This document shows, in pieces, positions 43,898-54,192 of a stretch of DNA of 64,000 nucleotides. The number at the start of each line of letters is the position of its first letter. The stretch's first letter is position 1. This DNA is from an uncultured Mycoplasma sp. (lineage in GTDB: Bacteria > Bacillota_I > Bacilli_A > Mycoplasmatales > Metamycoplasmataceae): positions 124,001 to 188,000 of the forward strand of contig CAMRAC010000001.1 in the NCBI GenBank assembly GCA_947039955.1, written 5' to 3'. The notes under the pieces were generated by a model. That model had not been told where the DNA came from. It saw only the letters and a program-made list of their open reading frames with translations, and did no database searches. Made by a program: the position numbers and the translations under genes.

Positions 43898-43905
43898 ATA
43901 ACTAA

Positions 43906-43911
43906 ATTATA
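43906..43911 (-). promoter_or_regulatory. TATAAT 8 nt before the Cys-rich gene
   Basis: A perfect -10 box with no SD before the ATG at 43897 supports the small gene as transcribed. Confidence 0.5.
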
Positions 43912-43976
43912 ATCCTAATTAATTCTTTACTTTCTAATAAATATAAAAACCCTTTTATTCATTGATTTATTTGACT

Positions 43977-44020
43977 TTGTTAAGTTGAGTTAACAATGTT
44001 GTGTTAAGTGGACTTAACAA
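43977..44020. promoter_or_regulatory. Doubled palindromic operator, locus 2
   Basis: There are two 20-bp sites. 43977-43996 reads TTGTTAAGT-TG-AGTTAACAA; 44001-44020 reads GTGTTAAGT-GG-ACTTAACAA. They are 24 bp apart start to start, exactly as at 39957-40000. The pair lies between the Cys-rich gene (minus) and the HNH gene (plus). Confidence 0.8.
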
Positions 44021-44106
44021 ATTCAAAATATATTGTTTTGTATATAACCTGATGCACTTGTTTGAGTTGGTTTAGTTTATATTGAATTTTGTCGGATCTG
44101 GTGCTA

Positions 44107-44112
44107 TATAAT
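44107..44112 (+). promoter_or_regulatory. TATAAT 7 nt before the HNH gene ATG
   Basis: The box ends 7 nt before the ATG at 44120; no SD is present, so a leaderless mRNA is likely. Confidence 0.55.
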
Positions 44113-44119
44113 ATTAATC

Positions 44120-45013
44120 ATGAATAAAAACACATGACTAGAAATTGTCTATAAAGCACTTATTAACTTAAATGGCGCTTCCAAGTATCAACCTATCTAT
44201 GATGAAGTCTTAAGAATAGCACCTGATAAGTGTAAGGCGAATCCCAGCTATGAAAACACAATCAGAAGAACAATTCAATCGAGAAGTTCTGATTCACTAA
44301 CTTATAAACCATCCAACAAAGATCTATTTATTTCTTTAGAGGGAATAGGTAAAGGATCTTGAGGTATCAGAGAATTTATTGATCAAAGAAGTTATACAGA
44401 AGTTATTGAGGTGATAGACCAATTTAAAACTGTCTTAACGAATCAATGACAATTGGGTCCGGCAATAGACACTTTAAATATATTTCTTAATAAAACAGCA
44501 AGAAATGGTTTTCGTAACAATGTTATTAAATCTAGACATCTTGATGGTAAGTATTACTATTCTGATTTAGAAAAAGTTAATCCATCTAATCATGATTTAG
44601 ACATGAATTTAAAGTTGTTTATTGAAGCCGCTCATATATTTGATGTTTGATGCATTAAAAAGATTATCACCGAACATAAAACACATGATACAAAGGATGA
44701 TAAAACAATTATTAACTTACTAAATGCATTAAATAGTCCATCAAATGCATTGTTATTGCCGTTTAACTATCACAAGTTATTTGATATGAATCTAATATGA
44801 TTTGATGAAACAAGTGGGCTTATGAACTTTAATCAAGAATTTAAAGAAGACTTATCTGAATTAGGCATTTATCCCACCAAGATAAAATCAAAGATCATGA
44901 ATAACAAAGAAGTTATGAAATATCTTGCAATTAGAAACCAATATCGTCAAAATAAATTAAATGATATTTGAACTTTGTTTCAGAAAGATATTATTAGCTT
45001 GTTGAATGTATAA
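44120..45013 (+). CDS. HNH-type nuclease with N-terminal winged helix
   Basis: This is a 297-aa protein. The N-terminal ~90 residues resemble the Mrr_N/HARE winged helix (ALINLNGASKYQPIYDEVL, then NTIRRTIQS). The C-terminal half resembles the HNH_2 nuclease: EAAHIFDV near 175 and NALLLPFNYHKLFDMNLIWFD near 215-235, with the His-His pattern of HNH. The usual Cys residues of zinc-binding HNH proteins are not obvious. Such proteins are often modification-dependent restriction enzymes. It may share an operon with the unknown gene at 45041 (27-bp gap) and lies downstream of the second operator pair. Confidence 0.65.
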
Positions 45014-45040
45014 TATAATTAATTTTAAGGTTGGTAAAAA

Positions 45041-45892
45041 GTGAAAAGTATATTTGATTTAAACCCTTATGAATCATTAGTTTCAAAAGATGATTTAAAG
45101 AACTCTATATTGCAGTTCTTTAAATATGATGAAAGCATATTTGAAATATTCACAGTAGATGGTTTTAACAGCAATAATCCTCAAGATTCTGTACCGGCTT
45201 CTGGATTTATTGAATGATGTATTAATTTTAAGATGGAAATACCAATTGGCAAAAACACATTTGACAAACTAACTCTTGAGCAGTTGATTGAAATTTTTAG
45301 GAATATTGAAAGAAATTTTCAATCTTTTTTACAAGAATATATTTCTGAAGAGGGTGATGGTGGAGAATATTATAAAAACAAAAAAGTTTTAAATAAACGT
45401 TTATCAAATTTTTTGCGTTCATATTGCAAAGAGAATAATATAACTTGGGGGGAATATCGCGATATTTTTGTGAGAATGCATTTTAATCAACAAGTAGTTA
45501 TTTGAAACAACAATGATAATATCGGTTTTGCATTTGATGAATATAGAAAAATAAGAGATAGCCAAGACGAAAATTCATTGAAACAAAAATTAACAATCTT
45601 ATCTGGCTTAAAAAATCATATGGATTATTGAATCAGTTCAAGACGAGACAACAATGGTAATAAAATTAATTTAAACTTTCAAGATACATTTTTTGAATTA
45701 AAACCAAGCACAATAATTGATTATATGCACTCCTTAGCTTCTCACATAAGTCAAAAATCAAATACACAAAAATTTGAAGATATTAAAATTAATTTTAACC
45801 AAGCTGCACTAAATGAAAAACACATAGTTTGTGATTCTCTTTTTGATTCTGTTATTTTTATGCAATATAAAATCAATAACACAAAGTCTTAA
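45041..45892 (+). CDS. Unknown accessory protein (GTG start)
   Basis: This is a 283-aa protein of unrecognised family. It is mostly hydrophilic, with acidic stretches (YISEEGDGGEYY) and a C-terminal segment LASHISQKSNTQKFED. No motif was seen. It begins with GTG at 45041, with AAGG about 13 bases upstream, 27 bp after the HNH nuclease gene, so it is probably its operon partner. In island nuclease pairs the second gene is often an inhibitor or specificity factor, but nothing in this sequence proves that. Confidence 0.55.
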
Positions 45893-46076
45893 ATATTGGT
45901 TGTGCATAAAAAAAATTTAACTTATTAATAAAATCATCTAATTCATCAAATATCAATAAAGATTAACGTCATTTACCAAACGTTTAACATAGTATAAGAA
46001 GAGTTGATTCAATGTTATATATCGTTAATCAAATAAAGTTTTTGAGGAAGTGTTATATAATTTAAAAAAGGATTTT

Positions 46077-47126
46077 ATGGACAAGACAACAATGATTTTT
46101 ACTATAATAACCTCTGTTTCAGCCGGGATATTATTTACTTTTGAAATTAATAGAATTTTAAAAAACTTATTAATTAAAAACATTTCTAAAACATTTTATG
46201 ATATTCACTCAAATTATTTAAAAATTATCCCTTATAAAAATATGTCTGAATATCATTCTGAATGGTCGAAAGATGAAAATAATAACCCATTATCAGATAA
46301 CCATAACACTTGGATAAATGTTAATTATAAATTACTTGATATTCATATTTTAATAATGAATACATATATTATTGATAAAACTAACTATAATTGATGAAGA
46401 GATAATAAACTTTTAAGTTTGAAAAATACACTTGAAAATATTAATTTATTTTCTCTAATACAACTTTCTTACAAATATAAAAAAATCAATGAACGAATAG
46501 ATGAAATAAATTTACTTCTAACTGAAAAAGAAATTATTATGAATGAAGGAGATGATGATTTTTATCGTTATTTTTGAAATTTAAATCTTTTAAAAACAGA
46601 GATAAATAAAGTAGAATTGATTCCTTATTGAATAAAAGATAATATGAACCACACAAGAGCGCGCGGTGTTGTAAAAAAGAAAATAAAATTGAAATATGCT
46701 AAAACGAAATTTAATAATAATGCCTTACAGGGATTTGCGGTTGAATCAAATGAAAATGAACTTCATGAATCTAGAATAATTTTTTTGTTTAATAAAAATA
46801 ATATTAAAAAAATAATAATTTATTATAGAAAAGCTGGTCTTAATTATAGTCCTATAAGTTATTCCAAATTGGATGTTATTAAATTATTTGATAATGAAAA
46901 CAGTGATGAAAACATTAAGTTGTCAATTTTTAAAATAAGAAAAAAAGATAAGGGAGATAAATTTAATGATTTTGATTGAATTTGCTATAGTGTGATGATT
47001 CTTTTTGAATTTATGAAAAAATTGAATATTAAAAAAGAGGAATTGGAAGATTTAATAACAGATTATATGGACAAACGACTTAATCATATTTTGAAAATAA
47101 TAACTTTTTTAGAGAACGAAAAATAA
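46077..47126 (+). CDS. Unknown single-TM protein
   Basis: This is a 349-aa protein with one N-terminal membrane segment (residues ~5-22, TMIFTIITSVSAGILFTF) and a long, charged, probably cytoplasmic domain. No family is recognised. The ATG at 46077 was chosen because AAAGGA stands five bases upstream; an in-frame GTG 27 bp upstream is the alternative. Several TGA codons encode Trp. Membrane-anchored proteins of this size in islands can be effectors, but there is no motif to support that here. Confidence 0.6.
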
Positions 47127-47203
47127 ATTTAATCATAGCTAAGTAATTATATCAATTTCATCTCCAAAACATAACTATTGTACTTAAGAACAAGCCAGTC
47201 TCC

Positions 47204-48352
47204 TTATTTGTTTTTCCATTCTTCATACAAAAACACAACATCTAAAAACATAGATGTAATCTTATATAAACTATCTAACTCGGTTTGATTAAGGTATCAA
47301 GGATGAAAATTACCTGTACTAAAATCATTTTGATTAACAAAGCGATTGACCATATCACAAGCTTTATTTCAATCATTGATCTTATCCTTATTTTTTAATA
47401 GAATCTTCTTTATAAATTTAATGATTCCTAAATTGTCTTTTCCCATATCTATTTTATTTACTTCAAGGTTTTCAAATCTAGTAAATGAAAAATAAGTTGG
47501 ACTTTTATAATATTCTTGATAAACACTTGAAAAGTGATTAAATAACTCTTGGTTATCTTTGAAATCAAACAAATTGGAAAGTGATTTAACTTCATCACTT
47601 AAATCATTGTGTTTCTCACCTTTGAAGTGAACCTCGCTATAAATTGGAATAAAGTAATCACTAAAGATATATTCTTCAATACTTCTTCTTAAGTTTCTAA
47701 GGCAACCCAAGACATCAACAAAGTTAGATTTCTTAACAGCAAACTCTACTATATCTAAAACACTTACAATTCTATTAAAAGATTCTTCTCGCATAACCTC
47801 TTTTAACTTGAGCTTATCAAGCTTAAGTTTTTCAATAAAAGAATTATTAAAAACTATACCCTTATAAAAAAGAGCTTCTAATTCATCAAAATTTACAGTT
47901 GGACTTATTGAAGATAACTGTAACATTTTGTTTTTAATAATAGATTTATTGTTGATTGAGTCTAAATCCAGTTTGATATCTTCTAAAACACCGTCTTTTA
48001 TAGTTATTTTAAAGACATAGGGACCTTTTGCATCAAATAATGCCTTATGACATGAAAAATAATTTTCATGTCATATATAGCCATTACTGAATGGATGAAC
48101 ATAATAATGATCTTTGTTTCAAAAGATATTATTATTAAAGTTAAATAACTTGATATCCTTCTCACTTATCTTTTCTGATACATATGAGAGTAATTCATTG
48201 TCAATTGATGATTCTATTGCAGTAAAAGGAATTCCTATCTTATATGCTAATAGTTCTCCTTGTAACCCAAGATCATTTTCAATTAAATAAATATTGCTGT
48301 TTTTAACAACTATTTTTCCTAACAAAGAATTTGTAACATTATTTTTTATCAT
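47204..48352 (-). CDS. Unknown accessory protein
   Basis: This is a 382-aa protein of unrecognised family. The N-terminal part alternates short strands (LGKIVVKNSNIYLIEND); the C-terminal half is helical (CLRNLRRSIEEYIFS, later KKILLKNKDKINDW). It is convergent with the single-TM gene at 46077. A TATAAT lies 9 nt before the ATG. TGA codons are read as Trp at several points. Confidence 0.55.
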
Positions 48353-48361
48353 ATATTATTA

Positions 48362-48367
48362 ATTATA
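48362..48367 (-). promoter_or_regulatory. TATAAT 9 nt before the unknown gene at 48352
   Basis: A perfect -10 box near the start codon, without an SD. Confidence 0.45.
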
Positions 48368-48767
48368 ATGATATTTATCTTGGTTTTGAAAAGTTGTATG
48401 CAAACTGTTTTATTTTGGTCAAGTGGCGTGAAATTAAAACAATAAAACAATATTATAATTATTCTGTTGTATCACAATAATGAAAAAGAGGATAATATAA
48501 TATATGCTATAATTATTATTATAAAAAACCACGACCACATTAAGTATCATATTCAAAATGTAAATAACTTCCAAAGTCAAATAAAAGATATAATAAATAA
48601 CAAGAACAGAGGTGTTTCTAATATATCTTACAATATATTAATTGACTGAAATGATTAAGATTAAGATTAAATAAAGATAATTTTTATTTAATGGTAGATA
48701 ATTTACTTGAAGAACTATCTAAAGGCGAGTGAGAAATAAGTAAGAATAGTATATTGGAGGTATAGTA
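48368..48767 (+). other. Intergenic stretch with a possible decayed ORF before the methyltransferase
   Basis: This 400-bp stretch has no clear intact gene. A plus-strand frame starting at a non-ATG codon near 48467 runs for about 62 codons (FQSQIKDIINNKNRGVSN) and stops at 48656; then another frame from ~48612 reads on to a TAG just before the methyltransferase start (DNLLEELSKGEWEISKNS, containing an in-frame ATG at 48693). The two could be one frameshifted small gene. A 3x ATTAAG-type repeat lies between them (near 48654-48671). Confidence 0.3.
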
Positions 48768-49724
48768 ATGAATATTAAAAATATGGATTATATAAAGTAT
48801 TTAAAAACTCTTACAAATAAATCCATGGATCTTATTTGTATTGATCCACCTTATGGAAAAATAAATGGAATGCAACTTTCGGGGCAAAAAAAGAAAATTG
48901 ATTGAGATATTACTATTAATTGAGTAGAAATGTTTGCTGAATTCAACAGAGTAATTAAAGACGGTGGAACCATTTGTGTATTTGGGCAAAACCCTACATA
49001 TAGTGAAATGATACTATCTAATTTAAAAAATTATAAATATGAATTAATATGAGTTAAAAATAATGCGGCACAAGGTTTTCATGCTAATAAAATGCCCTTA
49101 AATTTTACTGAAAATATCGCGGTTTTTATTCATAATGAAAACAAAACAAATAAAAGGACTTTTAATAATATTGCTGAAACCCAAGAGATTAATAAAACCG
49201 AGCATTTTTGTAGATGGTATGCTCAACAATTATTGGGTTTTATTGGTATAAAAAGACGGAAACTCCACGAAAGATTAGGGCATAGAAAATTAGAGTTTTT
49301 CTTTTGTTATACCGGAAAACATTTTGGATTAATAAGTGATAAATTGTATAATGAATTAATTGAAGAATTTAACATAAATACGTGAGATCATTTTATTAGC
49401 TTTGATGAATTGAAACAAAAATGAAATGACGAAAAACAATTTACAAAAGGTGTTAAGCTTGATAGTGAAAAGTATTCCTCAACATTAAGTAACGTTTTAT
49501 ATGTCCCAAAAGAAAATGAATATTTACACCCAACACAAAAGCCCGTTGAATTAATGGAAAAATTAATTCTAATGCTTTCAAACGAAGGAGATAATGTACT
49601 TGATTGTTTTTTAGGGAGCGGTTCAACCGTTATTGCTTGTTTAAAAAACAATAGAATACCCTTTGGATGTGAATTAGATAAAAATTATTTTTCAATAATT
49701 CAAGAAAGAATAAAAAAAATTTAA
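48768..49724 (+). CDS. Type II DNA methyltransferase (DPPY, N6-adenine/N4-cytosine)
   Basis: This is a 318-aa beta-class methyltransferase. The catalytic motif IV is IDPPYGKI near 31-37. Motif I, the AdoMet site, is at the C-terminal end: VLDCFLGSGSTVIA near 280, as in beta-class enzymes where the order is IV then I. HPTQKPVELMEKLI lies between. It would protect DNA against the convergent endonuclease. The specificity is not predictable here. The SD is a strong TTGGAGG. Confidence 0.9.
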
Positions 49725-50611
49725 TCTTTCTTTAAATTTTTATATCAAATACCATATTCGTTGATCAATTCTTGAACTTTATCTATTTGAATTTTAAAGG
49801 TTAAAGCAGAAGAGGTGTTTTTCGGTTTTCCTGTATTGGTTTTTCCTTTGATACCAATTAATGAAGATACTCCATTGTTATAAACAACCCGTATTCTTAA
49901 GACACTATTATTACCGTCTTTATTTTTTATAAAAGCACTACTTTTAGTATTTTCAAAAGTTTGTTTATAATCTATTTGTTCCATAATTTGTTGGATTCAA
50001 TCTTTTTTTAAAAAATAAACATCTGTATCCTGAATTTTTTCAACTTTTTTATTTTTAAGATATATTATTGTAGACGTTACTTCATTGTTTATTACCTTTG
50101 CTAATATTGATTTGATAGTTTCTCCATCAATAGAGTTCAAAATTTTATTATATTGTAGAGCAACTTCTTTTTTAACTATACACACTTTATCAGGTGTAAA
50201 TATTTCGGGTTTTTCAGAATATTCTTTTCTAACTTGTTCCTTATAAAAATTCATTTTTTCTAAAACGTGATGAAAATTAATATTTGATTCATCAACCAAT
50301 GTATTTAAAGAAGAGGTATTTATTAGATCGAATGTGCCATTAGGTTTACCATTTTTCAACTCTTTAGTTTTTAATGATATTTTTATTTCATTTATAGTTT
50401 CATAAATATCTTCTTTATTTTTAGTCCCGCCCTTTTGTATAAAATTCATCTGAGTTGTGTCCTTATATTCTACGTTGTATTCTTTTTGGAATAATGAAAC
50501 CAATTTATGAAACTCTTCTTTATCTTTTGTTTGTTTGTTAAGAAAAGAAATTATTTCATGTTCCCCTTTAATTCCATTTCAATGAACACTTCCGTCGTTT
50601 TTATAACCCAT
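49721..50611 (-). CDS. Type II restriction endonuclease candidate
   Basis: This is a 296-aa protein. A possible PD-(D/E)xK site is visible: FHKLVSLF then NEIKISLKTK near 80 (E-x-K with acidic residues upstream). It begins MGYKNDGSVHWNGIKGEHE, and the GIKGEHEI segment resembles N-termini of some restriction enzymes. It is convergent with the methyltransferase; the two stop codons overlap by two bases. The pairing strongly suggests a type II R-M unit. The recognition site is unknown. The start is the ATG at 50611. Confidence 0.65.
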
Positions 50612-50710
50612 ATAAACTACCTTTATTATTTATTATAATATAATTATTTTGTTTACTAACAATTTGCAAATAGAGATATATAATTAATAAAAAAGGAATG
50701 TGTTTTAAAA

Positions 50711-50917
50711 ATGAAATATAATATAGTAAAAACTGAAAAAGATAACATACCAGGGTTTAGAGATAGGTGAACGGTCGTTGTGGAATCTTTTGACACTAAA
50801 GAAGAGGCTGAAAAAGTATTGCAGAAATATAAAAACAGCAGTAACCCTCATGGCGGTTGAGGCGCGGGGTCTGGAAGTGTTGATACCACATATTTTATAG
50901 AAGAAAAACCTAAATAA
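50711..50917 (+). CDS. Small unknown protein (68 aa)
   Basis: This is a 68-aa protein beginning MKYNIVKTEKDNIPGF. It has DTKEEAEKV in the middle and a Gly-rich segment PHGGWGAGSGSVDTTYF near the end. It is not recognised. A broken copy lies at 33521-33658, on the other side of the island, which suggests a mobile or repeated cargo gene. Two TGA codons encode Trp. Confidence 0.6.
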
Positions 50918-50933
50918 TTATTTTAACAAATAA

Positions 50934-51099
50934 TTTAACTCTCAAGAACTCTCTAAAATCATTGTTGATGACTTAACTGCACTAATTAAAACCATGTGAT
51001 CAAGTAGAAGGAACCAACACAGTTCAACCTATGTTCAATAAAATTTATTTATCGGTAGATAAGTGGAGATGATAATTCAGTAAAATCAATAAACAATAA
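50934..51099 (+). pseudogene. Broken dps fragment
   Basis: This fragment reads FNSQELSKIIVDDLTALIKT, shifts frame, then EGTNTVQPMFNKIYLSVDKW, then meets an early stop. It matches the C-terminal half of the intact Dps at 54193-54615 (FNSREISQIIVADLTTLI, then EGTNTVQPMLDEIYLSADKW). The 5' half is missing. It is a truncated, frameshifted copy of the same gene. Confidence 0.8.
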
Positions 51100-51191
51100 A
51101 ATGATTACAAAATAAATAAAAATCTTTTTTATAATTTTTGTTTTGCACTTCTCGCAACTTCATTATTCAAAGAAAGAGAAAACAATTAAAG

Positions 51192-51197
51192 TATAAT
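51192..51197 (+). promoter_or_regulatory. TATAAT 6 nt before the gene at 51204
   Basis: The box ends 6 nt before the ATG; no SD, so probably leaderless. Confidence 0.5.
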
Positions 51198-51203
51198 TAT
51201 CAT

Positions 51204-51425
51204 ATGTATAATAAAAACAAACTTATTTTAATAATGTTTATTATATATTCAGTGTGTACTACATATGTGTGGGTTGTGCCCTCTGAAATATTGAATAAGT
51301 TAATATTCCAGTTTTTTTTAACAATTTCTATTTCAATATTCTTTATTAAAGTATTTATTGAGAGAAAACAATTAAATTATTTACAACCTTGATATTGTAA
51401 GGACCTGTTGAAGAATCATCTATAG
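51204..51425 (+). CDS. Small membrane protein (73 aa)
   Basis: This is a 73-aa protein with two hydrophobic stretches (LILIMFIIYSVCTTYVWVV and LIFQFFLTISISIFFIKVF). No family is recognised. A frameshifted paralog lies at 55736-55915, so the gene was duplicated and one copy decayed. It starts MYNKNK in both. The final eight residues are reached only through TGA read as Trp. Confidence 0.55.
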
Positions 51426-51711
51426 TATCCAAGTAGTCTGTATCAACAGTTTCTAAAACAACATGACCCAAACTATCAATAGTATTTTTTTATTATCTTT
51501 TTCAAATAAATCACGTAGTAATGAAAGTGTACCCTGTGTTTCTTTTACATTAATTGTATGTTCAGTTACAACTGGTGGTGTAGGAGGTTTAACATTCCCG
51601 CCACCATCTCCACCGCCACCAATAGGTGGGTTCTTGTGAACATGACACAACCATTAACACAGGTATCACAGCAGTCATACCTATTCCTAACCCTAATAAT
51701 AATCTATTGAT
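51390..51711 (-). pseudogene. Decayed surface lipoprotein gene
   Basis: The minus strand from about 51711 encodes a lipoprotein-like signal (NRLLLGLGIGMTAVIPV then VVSC) without a start codon. A frameshift at the lipobox is followed by a Gly/Pro-rich stretch (NPPIGGGGDGGGNVKPP) and another frameshift after SLLRDLFEKDN. The signal resembles that of the intact lipoprotein at 51953-53320 (KLLLGLGITPFIIL). It is a broken member of the same surface family. Confidence 0.65.
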
Positions 51712-51907
51712 AACAATTACTTCCTGTAATATATTTTGTTTTGCTATTTTACATCGAAATATAATGTAAATTATCTTCTAAAAACAAATTCAACAACCAT
51801 AACATTAAAACCCTATTACAAATTGTGATTCTTGATATAACTTAGCTTCAGTTTTATAAAAACATCTTAGCTTTGGATAAAACCAAAGCATAAATGATCT
51901 TCAATAA

Positions 51908-51933
51908 AAAAATACCTATTGTGAGGTATTTTT
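51908..51933 (-). terminator. Intrinsic terminator after the lipoprotein gene
   Basis: The perfect inverted repeat AAAAATACCT / AGGTATTTTT has a 6-nt loop. On the minus strand it ends in a T run. It lies 20 bp beyond the lipoprotein stop. Confidence 0.85.
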
Positions 51934-51952
51934 ATATTATTTATATTTTATA

Positions 51953-53320
51953 TTATAAAGGTAGTGAATCGGCCATTCTTTCAACGATAGATTTAACACC
52001 ATTATTTAAAAATAATTTAACTGTTGTTCCATAAATAGGTTTGTCATAAATAACTTGTAATTCAGGAATATATGTTTTAGCATTTTCAATTAACTTTGTA
52101 AGTATAATTTTAGAAAATCTTGTAAATAAAAGATGGTTGTCTTCACCCAAAACATTAAAAATCATATTTATGTGAGCCAATTTTTGAATTAAAAATATCT
52201 TTATATCATTTAGCGCATCATTTATATAAAAACCTGCTAAATTTACATTTACATCTTTAGTCCCAACAATAACTACAATTTTACCAGCGGTATAGCTCGA
52301 TGATCCTTGTCTTCCTAATTTAATATCGACTGTTTTCGGCATACCAGGCACTCCACTAATATCTTTACCACCATTTATTTCAATAGTTCCAAAAGAAGGA
52401 AATTGATCATTAAAGTAAGTTTTCTTGATAGCTGCGATTGCTTCAGCATTTGCTATGAAAGTATCACCACCTGAAGCTCTTGTAAATTTTATACTTAATT
52501 GTTGAAACTTTGAAGCAGGTAGTCAAGGATCAAATAGTGCGTGTACATATGTAGTATAATCCTCATATGTATCGAAAGAAAATAATTTAAAACTATCTAA
52601 CGCATTGGTTGTATGACTTTTTATTTTAATTAATTCATCTTTTGTGAAGTATTTTACACCATCTAATCCAATTCCGGGCTTTGTACTTGATGTGATGCTA
52701 AGTCTATTTACATCAAAGTCTTCAGGTAACGGCGCTTCTTTTAATGATGTAAGATACGTATCATTAAAAACCAGTAAATCAGCAGGATTTATAGTTCATG
52801 AACTAGTATTACCAGTAGCTCTCAATTTAGTATCAAGAGTAACAACTTTAAAATCCTCAATAGTAAAGAAGCTTCCAGCACCAATTAAGGTGTTATTTGT
52901 AATACTTTTCATTCGTCAAAACACTTTTACATTTGCAAATAATCTATCAACTTCAATGTGAGAAATTTCACTTGTAAATGTATAAAACTTAGACCCTTCT
53001 TCTATTATTATTCTTCTTGAATTTTTGTTAAAGTTTTCTAAACCATTAAACTCGGCTGAAGCGTTCATTTTAGCTTCAGTATCAAAATCTTTAGCTCTAA
53101 ATTTGTCAGGTGTAATTTTTGAATCCACGTATTGTTGTTTAGCTTTAACCATTGCCTTACCAAGTATTTCTTGTGTAACCACACCTTCTTGAGGTTTTGG
53201 AGGTACTATGTCAGGAACTTTATCTCCTGTGCCCTCATCTACAGAAGCACAAGAAACCATCGCTGCCATTGGCAGTATGATAAACGGTGTTATTCCTAAT
53301 CCTAATAATAATTTTTTCAT
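51953..53320 (-). CDS. Lipoprotein of unknown function
   Basis: This is a 455-aa protein with a clear lipoprotein signal: MKKLLLGLGITPF, hydrophobic core, then MAAMVSC with the lipidated Cys near residue 24. The mature part has no recognised domain. A Pro-rich linker (VPDIVPPKPQEG) follows the Cys. It has a strong SD (GGAGGT) and a TATAAT about 55 bp upstream. Such surface lipoproteins in mollicutes are variable and often contact the host. A decayed relative lies just downstream. Confidence 0.75.
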
Positions 53321-53645
53321 AAATTACCTCCGTGTGTGTTTTTTAATATAGTGTATTAAATTATATCACTTTAAATCAACCCTATATTAAAAAAATAATA
53401 TGGTCCTACTAACAGGGTTAAACATAGTGTTAAGAGAGTTTTGTTGAAAAAAGATAATATACAACGGTCAAATTGAAGTATGAAATTAATAAATCAGCAA
53501 ATCTTTTAATATTACTAACAAATAAATTATAATTATGATATAAGTAATAAATATATAGAAATAAATTAGCAAAAACATATGATCTGAAAAAAATCAACTA
53601 GATTATAAATCAAGCACAGATTCAATGTATAAAAAAGGAAACTAA
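53321..53645. other. Intergenic region between divergent lipoprotein and Pro-rich gene
   Basis: This 325-bp AT-rich stretch holds the promoter of the lipoprotein gene (TATAAT on the minus strand near 53360) and presumably that of the plus-strand gene at 53646, which has AAAAGGA before its ATG. I see no gene, clear repeat or stable hairpin in the middle. Confidence 0.5.
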
Positions 53646-54041
53646 ATGAATAAATTAAAGTTAGCTATAGGTGCCGTAACCGGGGGAACTGTAATATTAG
53701 GGACCGCCTTAATAATAGGTGTAGCTTTAGCACCCGACAAGGTTATTCCACCAGTTATCAAGCCAACGCCCATACTTCCAAGTGTACCAATTGTTAAACC
53801 AACACCCATAACACCAAGCAGAGTAATTGGTGGAATGTTACAAGGAAAACTTTTGATGTTCGAAAAAGTTTTACACATCACAACACACACAACATCCTTG
53901 GGTGTAGAGGTTGCAGTTATAACTTTCAAACATGTTTCAGATAATATTTGACATCCCGGGACGACCGATTTAGTGGAAGTAATTAATCCAGAGGTTTTAA
54001 AAATTATAAATGATTTTAGAGTATATCAGGGTCACTCTTAA
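53646..54041 (+). CDS. Secreted or membrane-anchored Pro-rich protein
   Basis: This is a 131-aa protein with an N-terminal hydrophobic segment (residues ~6-28, LAIGAVTGGTVILGTALIIG) and no lipobox Cys. A Pro-rich stretch follows with the repeat KPTPI (at ~39-43 and ~51-55). The C-terminal half is folded-looking (GVEVAVITFKHVSDNIW). It is probably exported and anchored at the surface. The function is unknown. Confidence 0.55.
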
Positions 54042-54192
54042 ACCTCTCCCTCATCAAAAACTTAACAAAAAGTTCTAGTTTAATTACATTAAATGGTTTT
54101 CCTTAAAAACGTTCATATAAATCTTTTTCAAGATAAAGAGTATAATTTATATATAAAATAATTGATTTTAATTTTATCAAAAGGATGTAATT

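Noticed and set aside
44037-44060. A second promoter (TATAAC) right after the locus 2 operator
   Set aside because: It is a weak match with no fitting -35, and a perfect TATAAT lies closer to the HNH gene start.
31620-50611. CRISPR array in the defence island
   Set aside because: No regularly spaced repeats of 20-40 bp were found in the island; the only regular pattern is the doubled operator at two loci.
31556-50711. Integrase, transposase or att sites bounding the island
   Set aside because: No transposase or recombinase motif was seen, and argS is not followed by a repeated end sequence that I could find.
53642-53929. Minus-strand ORF opposite the Pro-rich gene at 53646
   Set aside because: It mirrors the Pro/Val codons of the plus-strand gene; the plus-strand ORF has an SD and a signal-like N-terminus.
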